64,000 nucleotides of DNA from Anarhynchus alexandrinus (taxonomy: Eukaryota > Chordata > Aves > Charadriiformes > Charadriidae), in NCBI GenBank assembly GCA_008711295.1, contig VUYV01000289.1, forward strand, positions 286,220-350,219, written 5' to 3'. A model generated the notes under the pieces. That model ran no database searches. It was not told where the DNA came from and saw only the letters and a list, made by a program, of their open reading frames with translations. A program made the translations under genes and the position numbers. Shown piece by piece: positions 13,800 through 26,860 of this stretch; the stretch's first letter is position 1, and every line of letters begins with the position of its first letter.

Positions 13800-14090
13800 C
13801 TGCTCACATTTGTAGGTGTTCCAGTGAAGGACAGAACAATGGAAGCTGTCAAATTAATGATGTGTTATCACCTGGTAACATGAGAAAGGTGTAACATTTT
13901 TAATAGCAGAGACTAGATTAATGTCATTTCAGCCACGAGGAGCTGGGAATCAATTTCAATGCTAATCAGTGGTTCAAAGAATAGATTAGTAATGCAGTAA
14001 ATGCCATTAACCTTTCAAGCACTAACACTACATGAAGCTTCCTGCAGAGGCATAAAGCAGTGTGCAGCTGTGACACAAACAGAGCAAATA
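13800..14090. promoter_or_regulatory. Candidate non-coding regulatory element (motif-dense)
   Basis: A roughly 290-bp block without an open frame, richer in complex sequence than its neighbours. Visible words include GAACAATGG (SOX-type, 13834-13842), ATTAATGA (homeodomain type, 13853-13860), the near-palindrome TTATCACCTGGTAA containing an E-box (13865-13878) and AAAGGTGTAA (T-box-like half site, about 13886-13895). Such clustering is typical of developmental enhancers, but chance occurrence in AT-rich DNA is possible and there is no second genome to compare. Confidence 0.2.
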
Positions 14091-16620
14091 CAATACAAAA
14101 AAAGTATTGAAGACTTTCTTGGTCTATTTTATAGCAAAATTATGCCCTGAACAAGTCTTACTTAAAAAGTAGAAAAATCTTACCTTTAAAAAAAAAACCA
14201 CACTTTTTTAATAAAATGTTTATTTTTTAGTTTGATTTTTCTGAAATATGAAACAGCACCTAAACTAAATATTTTGTGCTAATTACGTTAATATTCACTG
14301 GCATGAAGTTTGCTTACCAAAACGTGATGGGTTTTTTAAAACTTCATAGTGAAATGTATAAGGAAATGTATGTCGCTTTTAAAACTACTGTGCACACATG
14401 GTCATTGAGAGACATTCTAACATATTATTTATGAGTTTTCTCATCTGTGTTATTGGAGATGGTGCAGTCAGTACAGACAGGTGCCATGATCACAGTATTC
14501 CCCTTAATGATACCACCAAAAAAGAAAAACACAGTCTTAAACTTGTGATGGTCAAAAAATAATGTCCTCTTTCGTGAGACCACAAACTCTGCTGGTAGTG
14601 GAAAAACTGGATTTCTGTCTGTAGTGATCTCCTGGACTGATTCTCTACACCACTGGAAAAGAGCAGGATCTAAACTGTGGTCACAACCAACTTAGAAAGG
14701 TCTCACAGTCTTAAAATATTTGGTCTTATCTGTGGCTCATTCAATTGTATAGAAAAGCATGCAAACAGCTAACCATTGTTTTTAAAAATAATTCTCCCAC
14801 ATTTGAATACATATGAAGTAGATATGTTGTACTCAAGCAGTACTTTTCTTTTTGATATGAACTTGGCAGTACAATGCATGTAAGATAATTCATGCAGTAT
14901 TTTCTGTAGTGCTCATTAAACTTTGTTCTCTGAGTTACAAAAATATTATACGGGTACCAACATTTTAACTGGACTATCACCTAATTTTAATCCCCAAAAG
15001 GGTATAAGTTATAAAGGTATTTTGCAACAACACACATTCTATGTGTAAGAAATTTCTGTGACCTTGTAGAATAAAACAGAAACTTTAATTCCCCTTGAAT
15101 TGACCTTGGGAATCTAAACTTTAATTTCTGCTATTCTTTTATTCACTTTTTAATGTTCAATCAGAATGGTGAGATGATGATACATGTTCCCCAAGCTGTT
15201 TTAGTCCTGGTATTCCATCATTTTGAAAGCTTTGTTGATACAATCAATGATGATAAATGATTCATCTCACTTAATTAGTTGAGGAAAAAGTGAGATACTT
15301 CAAACAGAACTATTCTAAAAGGATTTAATGCTTAGATTTTCCTACTCTTCATTTTTACATATGTTAGCATTTCTTCCCATCCCCATTAAGGCAGACATAT
15401 CAATATTTCATATATTAAAGATAAAAAAATTAAAAAATAAATAATCCCTCAAGTGCAGATTGTTCCCTAAGCATTGTCTGTCTTTTGTTTATATACTTTT
15501 TCTTCTGATATAACTGAAAAAAATGTTATTTTGTTGATTTGTTTTGCTGCTTCAATCAAATGGTTATCATAAATACCAACTTCATCAAACAGTCTATATA
15601 TTTATTTGGGGAAGATTACAGGTCAGCACCATGGGCACAGGCTACCTTGTGTGATTATGTGAATTGTTAGCCTTTAAAGGGCATGAATAAAAATATCATA
15701 CAAACTACGTGACTTGTCTCAGAAAAAACCCTTATAGCATGTGAAAGAAGAGCCCAGAAATTGGAATAGAAAACACTGTACTCCAAGCTACTGTTAAACC
15801 CTCTCCTATCAGCAGTTCCAATGCTAAACCAGGTTACGTTTAATCAAGAAACTATTTTCACAAGCCAGAAAACAGTGAATTGTGAAACAGGGGGAAGTAC
15901 GGAATGTATGATAACATACAAATGACCAAGAAGAATGATAGTAATTCAGGACAAAGGGAGGTTGAATACTGTGTGAAATTTAAGACTCATGAAGAGAGGA
16001 ATAATATTAAACTTGGGTTTCCCACTCATGCTTTCTACTAAGAAAATATTTTTATTACTGACTATCATAATGTAAAAATATTTTTTTAAGTGAATGATAT
16101 CAACTAAGATGGAGAGTTCTCCATCCATCAGAAAAATTCTGCACCTAACTAGTGTTTGGTACAGTGTCAAAAGGCAGAACAACGGGTTTCATGGGAAGAA
16201 CTGATATGCATTTTTTTCATTAAAACATTTTAGGTAGATAAACTACAAAAAGAATTTTTGAAGGGAGCAGTTACTGGAATAACAATGGAAAAAATTAGCT
16301 GGACAGCTGGACAAAAGAAATACTTATCTTAATCAGAAATGGGAATTTTGGCAAAGTTATAGTATCATTCATCCCCACTCAGAATCATACATAAGTTCTG
16401 CTTAATATAATTCACATTTTCAGGAAGTGAAAGGTAGAAACTTAATTAAAAAACTACAAGCACAACAAAAATCTAGTTTCTAATAGAAACGTAACATCAA
16501 AATTTGCAAACTCATTACATCGTTGAAAAAAAAAATCTTTGTACATCTTTGATCATGTGTTTCATTTACTATTCCAAAGTTTTCAATTCTTTCAGACATA
16601 GCCAGCTTAAAAGGATGTAA

Positions 16621-16822
16621 TAGATGTAACAACATAAAAATATCAACTAAATTCAGCACAGGTGTTTACCACGACAGGAGATTATTATGCTAATAATAAG
16701 GCATGTTTTTCTACAGTCAGCAAAGCCACGTCATGAAGGGTGGAGACATTAAACACACGTAAGGGAAACATAAAGTGTATGTGAATTTGGCAAAAACTAG
16801 TCATTTGACTAGTTAAAGAGGG
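16621..16822. repeat. First copy of a locally duplicated segment (lacks 38 bp)
   Basis: A 202-bp segment starting TAGATGTAACAACATAAAAA, repeated almost exactly after the single N at 16823. Relative to the second copy it has ATTATT where that copy has a 44-bp insert, a net loss of 38 bp, and one visible substitution (AAACACACG versus AAACACAGG). Near identity and adjacency to N suggest an assembly error joining two alleles or two reads rather than an old genomic duplication. Confidence 0.9.
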
Positions 16823-16823
16823 N
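16823..16823. other. Ambiguous base (N) at assembly join
   Basis: The only non-ACGT character in the window. It lies exactly between the two copies of the duplicated segment, as expected where contigs or reads were joined without resolving the overlap. Confidence 0.95.
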
Positions 16824-17063
16824 TAGATGTAACAACATAAAAATATCAACTAAATTCAGCACAGGTGTTTACCACGACAGGAGAACATGTATTTCTCCTG
16901 GATTGGTGACATCTTCATTGGTCTCATATGCTAATAATAAGGCATGTTTTTCTACAGTCAGCAAAGCCACGTCATGAAGGGTGGAGACATTAAACACAGG
17001 TAAGGGAAACATAAAGTGTATGTGAATTTGGCAAAAACTAGTCATTTGACTAGTTAAAGAGGG
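16824..17063. repeat. Second copy of the duplicated segment (longer form)
   Basis: A 240-bp segment beginning with the same TAGATGTAAC word as the copy at 16621 and ending in the same TAGTTAAAGAGGG. It carries the extra sequence from AACATGTATT to TTCATTGGTCTCAT. The minus frame at 16869-17069 runs through this extra sequence, but no splice acceptor was found for it. A plus-strand CAG|GTAAGG splice-donor-like site lies in this copy (about 16997-17005) and is changed in the other. Confidence 0.88.
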
Positions 17064-18930
17064 ATACAAATCCCTGTTACAAGTTAAAATAGTGGTAGTA
17101 GCAATAAAAAAGAAAAGGTCAGTTGTCTGAGATCATGTATCTTTAGCTAAGAGACCTCTTGCAAAGAAATTTTTATAACTGTGAAATTGCTAATTCTCTA
17201 ATTGAGATTTTATAAAAATAAAATAAATATAATAAAGTTATAAGTATGGTGAATTTAAATACATGAAGATACCCTGAATATAGGTTAAAACCTTGACAAA
17301 TAGCATTGCAGATTAATATTACTTATTTACTACTTCATTAAATATATTGATACAAGACATAACACAAGACCTTTGTTGAAATACTGAGTTCAATCCGGAG
17401 TAATAAACAGTAAGAGTAACAGCAAAGATAACGGCGTACAAAAAATAGAGTTATAAAGCAAATCCATTTTTTTTAGATATTTTAAGTGCATTATTGAAAC
17501 ACTGTAAATACAGAGACAGGATTATCCTGGAATTTTTAGATTCCGATCCAGAATGGGATGAAAAAAATCACTTTAAAGTGAACCTGATTGATTGATTAAC
17601 TTGGACAGCCTTCTCCCAGACATGCTCATGAATGTATGGTCTTCTCCATTATTTGTCCTGGTCTCCAAAAGATTTATTTTGTTTTGTTTGGGGTTTTTAG
17701 GCAGTTGAACTCATTTTGGAGTCAGAATTGAGAACTAGAGAGTAATTGAAGACTCCCAGACAAGTGAAAAAATTCTTAGCCATGGCCAAAGCTTTGTCTT
17801 GTGATTTTTCCCAAGGAAGTAAATACAGCTTTAAAAGTCTAAACCTAAAACAATACTTTCTATGTACTTAGGACATGGAATCATGCAACCACCTATTTTG
17901 AAAAACAACATTAATTTGTACATTGACTAATAGCCAATGTTTAACACATACAAATAAACAGCATATGTGTCGGATGAGAAAAGAACTTCTTCCCATGTTA
18001 TTTGAATACTTTTAAATGCACGCATAAAGCTAAGAGAAGCATAGAGAGGTTTTCTAAAGAATAAAATACTTGGAGATCATTGAACGCATAGATAAATCAA
18101 CCAGTCACTCTAATAATGAGCTACTAGTAATGTTTTTCCTGTTTTAAGGTTGGTTCTTTCTTTCTACCTAGATTTACATTCAAGCTCTCAATAATTTTTG
18201 TCTCCTTTGGTTTTTTTTTTCTCCTTTGCCTAAATTAGAGGCAGACAGAACGTCTTTGTTTTCACATGACAGATTTCACAAACTTTGCTGTAAACTGTTC
18301 TTCTCCAGATCTCTATATTGTTATCTACAACTATCTTATTTTCTCTTTTAGTTATGTATTTATCACTTACTCCTAAGTTAGGTTTAAACTGTCATGATTT
18401 CACCTTTTAGTTTTATTTCAATACTTTTCATTGGGTTCCCTCAGAAAAACATTATAGCTGGTTACTTATATCTTATATGTGGGTTGTGTGATTCATCAGC
18501 TGGTGAATCTATCTCGTCTCCTGTGAATAATTTTATTGCCATCACTTTTAATATAGGTTCCAAAGGTTACCAATACTGTAACGTTAGATTCTTAGCTTGT
18601 TTCAAAGGTCTCAAAGCAGGCTATTTGCGAACTTTAGGACAATTAAGTGATGACCATAGAGATCATGGCATAGATGACAGAGAATATACATTCTATCAAT
18701 TGTTTTTAATGACGTTGATTCAGAACTATAACATGCACCGATCTTCAATTCTTAATTGCTTGTAAACTGCCCCAAACAACTAGATTTTAAGTTTCCTCTT
18801 CAGAAGGTTCCTTTTAGTTTGCATATGATTTTTCTTAACATTATTGGTCAATCAGAATTTTTCTTCCTAACACATAAAACAAAAAGCTAAGAATTATTGA
18901 AAATACAATAATATCCCTGACAAGCAGGGA

Positions 18931-18948
18931 TTATATTATATTATATTA
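18931..18948. repeat. (TTATA)n microsatellite
   Basis: A short pure run of the pentamer TTATA. Nothing else is visible here. Confidence 0.7.
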
Positions 18949-21900
18949 CCTCAATGTAAAAGCCAACTAAACTAATGATAATCATAGACTATCATTAAAT
19001 TAAATGAAGACAGAAGGTGCTGCTCAATTTATCGTAGGAAATCAGTTGAAATAGAAAAAAGATGTCAAAAGCAAAAATAAACCCAGTATTAAAGAGAAGG
19101 CATCCAATGTGCTAAGGCTATAGGAATTACATATCATTAAGGTGTTCTAATGCATTGTGTGGATTTTAAAAACTTCAGGTGATGCTGTTTGGTATTACAC
19201 GAGTTTCTCTCCAGGAAAAGTAACTGCAAAGAACGGTTCTGTGGATTTGAGACAGCAGTATGTGTTGAAGTCTTAATGGATAGTAGAACAAGGAACAAGG
19301 CCATTTGTTGTCACAACACAATCCATCTGCATCCACTTCCCAGGTTTGTTAACAGCAAAGAATGAAATTTTACGTTAAAGTTAAATAAAGGCATACTGGT
19401 ATAGAAATAGTTGAATGTTTTGTGGATGACCCGAAAAGATTACTTAGGAGTCAATGTAGATTAAAAGAAATACAACCCCCAAAACTCTCCCACCTTCCCA
19501 CTCTACACTGTAAACTAAGTCTTTAGTGTTTTAGAATGATGAGGAGGTATTTGACAAACTTAATTTTAAATCTAACTACTGTCATGAAGATCTTAAGTAA
19601 CAGTAACAGAGAAAGGATGATCTTGTTTCTGGGGCACTAAACTGGACTTTGACAGGATTATGTTTGGTTTTGTCCTTACCGTAAACTTTCCTAAACAGTG
19701 ACTGTCTTTATCCAGGGTTGTGAGGCCTTGGCTCACTTGAGCTAAATATGTGTAATCATCACAGATTAATCACAATTATTCTCCTCAGGCAAAAGCAAAG
19801 TATTTATTAACTCTTAAAAGATGCTGTGTTTTACCTCAACATATTTCGATGCACAACATCAAGTACCCTGAGGATTTCACTCAAGCCTGTCTACATCACT
19901 GAGTATATTTGCATCGATTTAGTGGATTTTGGTTTATATGCTAGGAGACTGTTTTACCAGGAACAGCATCAAAGTGAAGCTCTCTCTGAGATCTGAGATG
20001 TTGCTTTAAGTAACACAGAAAGAAACTGTGATGTTTGCAAAAATTGTTGGATTCTGAAATTCCATTGATATAAAAATGTGAGGTGCAAAATGTAGAAAAA
20101 CATTTCACACACCAGTGGCAGGAGTGACTGAAAGTGAGTGCAGCTATACCCATTTGCATCAGCTTAGGCTCCGGCCCTTTTCACTTTTAAAGATAAGTAC
20201 TAGACATTAAGATTTGTGTAATGCTGAGTATATACATTCTAAACTTAATAGTAACTTTTAATAAGAACCTCATGATAGTTCTATTAAACTAAGTAGAACA
20301 TCAGAACAGTTATATTAATTGTTCTTTAACAGTGTTTGTAGTCTGTATTTTTACACTCTTAATGCACTCCTAATGCAACCAGGAACATTGAAATTATTCT
20401 TGTAATTTCTGTTGCTGAAATCCAGTTTCTCAGAAAATATTCCACCATGAAAATGAAAATGATCTTTGTATTTATGAAGTATTTATACACATTTAAGAAA
20501 TTGAGACCTTTTCATAAGAACAGACCGCTTTTTACTCTTCATTTTACTACACTGATACTTGCTCAGATCCATCTAAAACTAACAGAATCACAGAAAGAGA
20601 TCCTTTTAAATAGTGACCAAATTTTCTAATCAGTTGCAGCCTCCATCCAATTCATCAGCTTGATTCTTGTATGTGTGACTCTGACACATCTCAAAGGATT
20701 TTTACATTTCCCTTATCCTTTCTAGAAACTGTTCACTAATTCTAGAAGAATGGAAAAACATTAACAATGACAGAAAAGCCACGAAAAAGAATATTCTCTT
20801 CGCTTCCGTATTATCCCTTACCTTTAGTCACCTTTTCTGCTTCTGTACAGAGATTCCTTTCATGAGAGCTTATTTCAACAAGTATTTTAGATCCTATTAG
20901 CATTCATAGTATTAGAAAAAAATCTTGTATAGTTTCGGAAGAAAGGATTTGACTCCTGATACTTTGATGCCACAGAAACTATGTCATGGGCATTCAGTAT
21001 GATATCTCAGGAAATCAAACTCTTATTTTACTGGTGCAAGGTTTGCCAGATAATTCCTTTTTTTCTTTCTTAGATTTTTCAAAAGGAAGAGCATAGAATA
21101 AAGAAAATATAAAGATGACCCGTCAGGTACACTGAAAAATATGAGACAGTGCATTTATAATACAGAAAGTTCAGACAGCGCACAGTTTCCAGGTACATTC
21201 ATGAACATCTGACCAAATTAGTGTTATGTCTCAGACGACTGTCTTAAAAGTAGCCATCAACTGGACCACCTTGTAATCAATAGGTGCACCCATTGTCTCC
21301 TACTGCTGATGGCTGTCTGTCGAGGATGAGGTGAGACAGGGATAGAAGGGGTGTTAATGTCACAGTGAATGCTTGCAAATGGTAATTCTTCCTCCATCAC
21401 ATCAGTGTTTTAAACTTTAGGAAAATCTAGCCTACATGGGTTTGTTTTACATTCGAGTCAAATGTCTTATAAGCAAACATTAAGAATACCACCACTGTAT
21501 TTGCTAACATGACAAAAGGATTCAAGGTCTATCCACTGCAGATGAGCAGAAAATTTGCCTGTGTAACTGATGTCAGTGGTCAGATAAGATTTAGATAAGA
21601 TAGGTCCAAACATTTATTAGTTCCAGTAGTTTTGTTTCACCGAACATCTCCAGAGATAACTACAAGACATCACAGTTTTATGACAAGAAGTCAAGCCTTT
21701 TTTAAAGTGCACCACCTCCCTGCGCCTGCATTTTGTATACTTGTACTCCAGTTTATAGTCATTTGGAATCATTTCCATATTTACAGCTTGTTAACATGTT
21801 AGGTTTCTAGTTCTTATAGGTTATTTAAATTACTAAATTCCATGAAGACAAATTATCAGCATTTACCGTATTATCATAATTATAGAGCTATGTTGGCTTC

Positions 21901-24900
21901 CTTATTAATCAAAATCTTTTTCATCTAATAGTTGAGATGCCCTAACCTCACCCAACTGTCTTCTGCTTTTCTTCCATAATTAACAGAAAAAGTCATCACA
22001 GCTTCTGATTCAGTGAAACCTAACTTATATGTGAGGATACTTAAAAGCAATTTTCTAATGCCAAGCAGAGTTATTAGACCTAATTTTCGTGTGCAATTTT
22101 TTCTAAAGGTTAGACAAAGAAAGAAACAAAAAAGCTTCCCAAGCTTAGTACTGATATGCATGTATATTAGCATTTGCTTTCAAAATATATTCCCAGGCCA
22201 GCCTCCATAATTCTCTCAGATCAAGAATGTTTTATAAAATTATCACAAGAGTACTATACGGACTTGGTAGACCATCTTTATCTTTTCACAACAGAACAAA
22301 AAATGGAGCATTTTTTGTTTAAAAGATAAAATCTGCATTCTTTCTCATACAACTTTTTAATTTCTTGGATATACAGTTTACTTTATCCTGTTTTCATCAT
22401 CCCTTTAGAATTTACTGTTTTAAAGAATATTAGGCAACAAAAAGTTGGGGACAGTTCTGAAATTGAACAGTGGGAAGTTTTCCAAAAAACTCTTTTTTCC
22501 CCAACTTGATCATTCAGAATTTGCGTTTTCTTCACCAGACCCCTACACAGTCAAATTATACAGAAAGCAAGCTGGCGATGAAGAAAACAAGTTTAGTTTA
22601 GAGAGAACTTATTTCACGTGCTTGGTAACTGTATGTTTGGGCCACAAAGTAGACTGCAGTTTTGAAGATCTAGGAGGCTGCAGAATAGAGATTTCTCTTC
22701 TATGGTCGTCTGAGAATAATCTTCTCATAGTTTCAAAACTTAAACTCCTAATTTGTTAGAAGTTAATATTTTTTATTTATTTAATACGTTAAACACATAT
22801 CCACTTGAGCGTTCCTGCATTCCCTATCTCATTATAACCATAAATTGTTTTCTAGTAATTGGGATTTTAAACAGATATTTTAAGAAACATTTTACAAATC
22901 AGCAACTGCATTGTTATGAGTTCTGGTGTAGTATGTACCAGGCTGCGAAGGTTATCTTTCAAAGTGAAGATAACCTCACTAGTTAGTGAAAGTACTGCTC
23001 CTCCTAGCAGCTACCTCGGCTCCTGAAGTTGTTAATTTACTGGTCCTCATGACAGAGCCTGTGGTTTCTGTTTTTCATGAGAACAATATTTGCATTCTTG
23101 CCTTTCATTTGCAGATGATGAGTCCGTTTAGAATTTCTGCAAGGTACCCCACTTAGTCCAGCTAATGAGTTGCACCCAACCCAATAAGTTGCAATAAGGT
23201 GTCCACACTTGAGTATTCCAGACATCCATGTTCTACTTGGGGACAGTCACTTCTGACAGTTCCTTTAGGAATATGTTTTTAGATGACGTATTTACAGAAC
23301 CAAAGAAAAATTTTTGTGCTGAAGATCACCTATTCAGTCATCTCATCTAGATGATTATTTTGGCTAAGCGCTATTACAGGATTTTTTTGCTAGATTCAAA
23401 TGATTTTTCTGCATTTTGGAGTGCTACTTGAGAGTCAGGAGAATTGGCTATACATTGACAAATGTTTGATGAGGAAAGCAAGTTACTGGCTTATAGCAGG
23501 ATTATTTTTTTTAATATATCTTCTATAGATATTTTCTGATTTTCTTTATTGATAAAAATGTTAGTATTATTGTCTTAGTCTTTACAAAGACACTGAGGTT
23601 TGATTTTTATTTCTCTGATTTATGCGCTTAATGGGGATTAAAAATACAAAGATGAAGGTACAACGAAATGAAAGAAAGGATACAGTGAGACAAATTATTC
23701 TCTCTCCAGCACTCTGGGCATATGGAATTCATATGGATAATGCATATTGAAGACTTCCAGTTACAGTTTAGTTAGCAACCCTTTTCCACAGCCTAATTCC
23801 TGAACACAGCAGTCAGCAGTAATATTTGCACTGTCATGAGTTTTAGAAGTAATGAAAAATCTTCTATGGTGTACTTTGAGTTCATTTTTGACATACACCT
23901 ACTATGGATTTACAATAATTTATCTTGGGTGCTGAATAAGCCTCCTTTTTTCACACCTCACCTCATCACTATTGTGAAGCTTAATTACAATGCTCTCTCT
24001 TTTCCATCTAAATGTGTCAAAATTTATATTATAACTTTCACACTTAAACCAGTCAACACTAAATAGTCATGTCATCCAAAACACTTTTCCACCGAAGCTG
24101 AAAAAATTAATTTTTGTTGCAACTAAGTCCAATCTCCTGCTGGTTTCCTTTCCCCCAGGAAGGATATGTTACTATAACTTAACAACCAAATTATTGCTAA
24201 AACATGTAGTTCTGAAGTGTCGAGATAAAAGTATTTTAGTATTTTGTGCCAATTAAGCTTTATAAATAAATATTAACTTCAAGTTTTTAAAAACACATTC
24301 TGAACAGTTTAGTGTAAGCTGACTGGTATTTAGAAGTTTTGCAGCAAGAAATAAAATGGTTTGTTTCTAATGTGAAAGCTTTATGGTATTTAGATCAAAT
24401 TGTGAATCCATACCACTTTTGCTTTACACTAATTTTTATGTGATGTGTTCAAGTCAAATGGCTTCTTACACAGAATCAAAAAGTTGTTCTATACTTAAGA
24501 ACTATTTATCAACTATAATAATTTCCCTCATATGTACTTTATTCCTTTAGAAAATACCAAGTGCGTGAATTCTAGCACCCACACAGGTCCCTGATGGTGC
24601 CATGGCTTGGAATTTATTTCTTCATTTTAATTAATTGCAGAAAAAAGTCACCAGGGAAACAGATCAAAACAACATTCTTGTCAGCTCTAAAATAGTTGTC
24701 CTTAGTGGAATAAAACCAGACATATGTAATGAAAAAACATATAGCATTAGGTAAAATTTTTGTGACATTTGTGATTTTATACTAATTTTTACCACATTGG
24801 AGTATGCAACATTTTCATTGGAATATACCCAGTTGTAAAAAGCTGTTTTTATTTGATTCTTCCCACTTCTTTTCTTCGCAAGCTTAAATCTGTTTCCTAG

Positions 24901-25196
24901 AGAAACATTCTTGTGCATAAGTATTTTATCAACAATACTAAAGATTATATCAACTCAGTTACTGATAGGCATCACAGCACAAAATATTTTCTCTGCCACT
25001 CCTGTGACAATCCTGTGCTACACACTAAAGCTGTTATCTCCAATGGATCAGCAAAGGAGGTAACAGATACTGAGATCTAAGATCCTTGGCTTACCTACTA
25101 CTTTAGTCTAGCTCCTCGCTGTCCCGTACTGTGAACATTGTCATGTGTGTTTGGCAGGATGCATGTTAATTCTAAATAATTCTGGATTCTTCTTAG

Positions 25197-25460
25197 CCGA
25201 AGCTCTTCCATGTGGGTGGCGATGAAGTCACAATGCCTAGTCCAAGGGAAATCAAAAGAGACCTCAAGGCCCTGGGAGGGTTAGTAAGGGAATCTGGAGC
25301 ACAGGTTATATATCTGCTCTCCTTCCAGTTGCAGGCAGTGACACTGGAAGAAACAGACGGGCCAGGTATATTAATGCGTGGGTCCGTAGCTGGTGTCACC
25401 AACACAGTTTTGTTTTTCAATAATGGGATGGCGTACACAGCACCAAGATTGCTGGGAAAC
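25197..25460 (+). mobile_element. CR1-type ORF1 esterase-like segment (5' part of a rearranged CR1)
   Basis: This stretch is not part of ORF2. It encodes a peptide with VGGDEVTMPSPREIKRDLKA and, after a frameshift near 25320, WVRSWCHQHSFVFFNNGMAY. This pattern matches the SGNH/GDSL-type esterase domain that I know from CR1-family ORF1 proteins. Both the N-terminal serine block and the C-terminal Asp-x-x-His block are absent: the segment is cut at its left edge and, on the right, runs at APRLLG directly into reverse-transcriptase sequence. The domain therefore cannot be active. The assignment to CR1 ORF1 rests on memory of the family and on its position at the head of a CR1 copy. Confidence 0.65.
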
Positions 25461-26860
25461 ATTGCACCCATTTTTAAAAAGGGTAGAAAGGAGGACCCTG
25501 GGAGCTGCTGACCTGTCAGCCTCACCCCTGTGCCTGGGAAGATCATGGAACAAATCCTCCTGGAAGCTATGCTGAGGCACATGGAGGACAGGGAGGTGAT
25601 TTGAGACAGCCAGCATGGCTTCACCAAGGGCAAGTCCTGCCTGACCAACCTCATGGCCTTCTATGATGGAGTGACTACATCAGTGGACAAGGGAAGAACT
25701 ACAGATGTCGTCCATCTGGACTTCTGTAAGGCCTTTGACATGGCCCACCACAACATCCTTCTTGCTAAATTAGATACAGATTTGATGGAGGGACTGTTTG
25801 CTGGATGAAGAATTGGTTAGATGGTTGCATTCAGAGGGTAGTAGTTAACTTCTTGTCCAGATGGAGATGGGTGACAAGTGGTGTCCCTCAGGGGTCCGTA
25901 CTGGGACCAGAACTGTTCAATATCTTCAGCAATGAAATATAGACTGTGGGATTGAGTGCACCCTCAGCAAGTTTGTGGATGACACCAAGCTGAGTGGTGT
26001 GGTTGACATGCATGAGCGACAGGATGTCATCCAGAGGGACCTGGACAAGCTTGAGAAGTGGGCCCATGTAAACGTCATGAGCTTCAACAAGGCCAAGTGG
26101 AGGGTCCTGCACCTGGGTTGGGGCTATCCCCAGCACCAATACAGGCTGGGGGATGAAGGGATTGAGAGCAGCCCTGTTGAGAGAGGACTTGGGGTACTGG
26201 TGGATGAAAATCTTGCCATGAGGCAACAATATGCGCGCTCAGCCCAGAAGGTCAACCATATACTGGGATGCATCAAAAGAAGTGTGGCCAGCAGGTAGAG
26301 GGAGATGGTTCTGCCCCACTACTCCGCTCTCTTGAGACCCCACCTGGAGTACTGCATCCAGCCCTGGAGCCCTGAGCACAGGAAAGACATGGACCTGTTG
26401 GAGCAGGTCCAGAGGAGGGCCACAAAAATGATCCGAGGGCTGGAGCACCTCTCCTATGAGGAAAGTCTGGGAGAGTTGGGGTTGTTCATTCTGGAGAAGA
26501 GAAGGCTCCTGGACTACCTTATTGTGGCCTTTCAGTACTTAAAGGGGGCCTACAGGGAAGAGGGGGATAGACTTTTTAGTAGGGCCTGTTGTGATAGGAC
26601 AAGAGGTAATGGCTTTAAACTAAAAGAAGGAAGATTTAGACTAGTTATAAGGAAGAAAGTTTTTCCAATGAGGGTAGTGAGACACTGGAACAGGTTTCCC
26701 AGAGAGGTGGTAGATGTCCCATCCCTGGAAACATTCAAGGTCAGGTTGAACGGGGCTCTGAACAACCTGATCTAGTTGAAGATGTCCCAGCTCATTGCAG
26801 TGGGGTTGGACCAAATGACTTTTAAAGGTCCCTTCCAACCCCAAATATTCTATGATTCTA
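25461..26860 (+). mobile_element. CR1 LINE ORF2 reverse transcriptase and 3' UTR
   Basis: The most nearly complete CR1 body in the window. It begins inside the RT fingers (APIFKKGRKEDPGSC, then a stop replacing the expected YRPVSLT start). It continues through [19 protein letters not shown] (about 25610) and the [19 protein letters not shown] block (about 25717). The [14 protein letters not shown] block (about 25881) follows, then the catalytic-box region, which reads FVDDTKLSG at about 25972 where FADD is usual. The C-terminal region is open in two long frames (25975-26298 and 26305-26775). The 3' UTR and tail ATTCTATGATTCTA close it at 26860. Stops at 25509, 25603, 25806 and 26296, plus frame changes, show that it is dead. 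A small deletion near 25770 removes part of the palm. Confidence 0.93.

Larger units (their letters stand above)
9371..25196. other. Long unique AT-rich stretch, no gene seen
   Basis: Nearly 16 kb without a recognisable transposon. The longest open frame is 123 codons (18394-18765, plus) with no domain I recognise, a length expected by chance in such a large AT-rich interval. Contents worth noting are simple repeats, a motif-dense block at 13.8-14.1 kb, and a duplicated segment around an N at 16823; each is described separately. A short word matching the mitochondrial 12S gene at 13357 is treated under rejected items. Confidence 0.55.

Noticed and set aside
16869..17069. Minus-strand open frame with a protein-like peptide across the duplicated segment
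   Set aside because: No acceptor AG near its start, the other copy lacks 38 bp of it, and the segment is probably an assembly duplication.
18394..18765. 123-codon plus-strand open frame
   Set aside because: No recognisable domain, ordinary AT-rich composition and no splice or promoter context; expected by chance in an interval this large.
25193..26775. Several long open frames resembling a reverse-transcriptase gene
   Set aside because: They are pieces of one CR1 retrotransposon with stops and frameshifts, not a host gene. Minus-strand frames over the same DNA are shadows.
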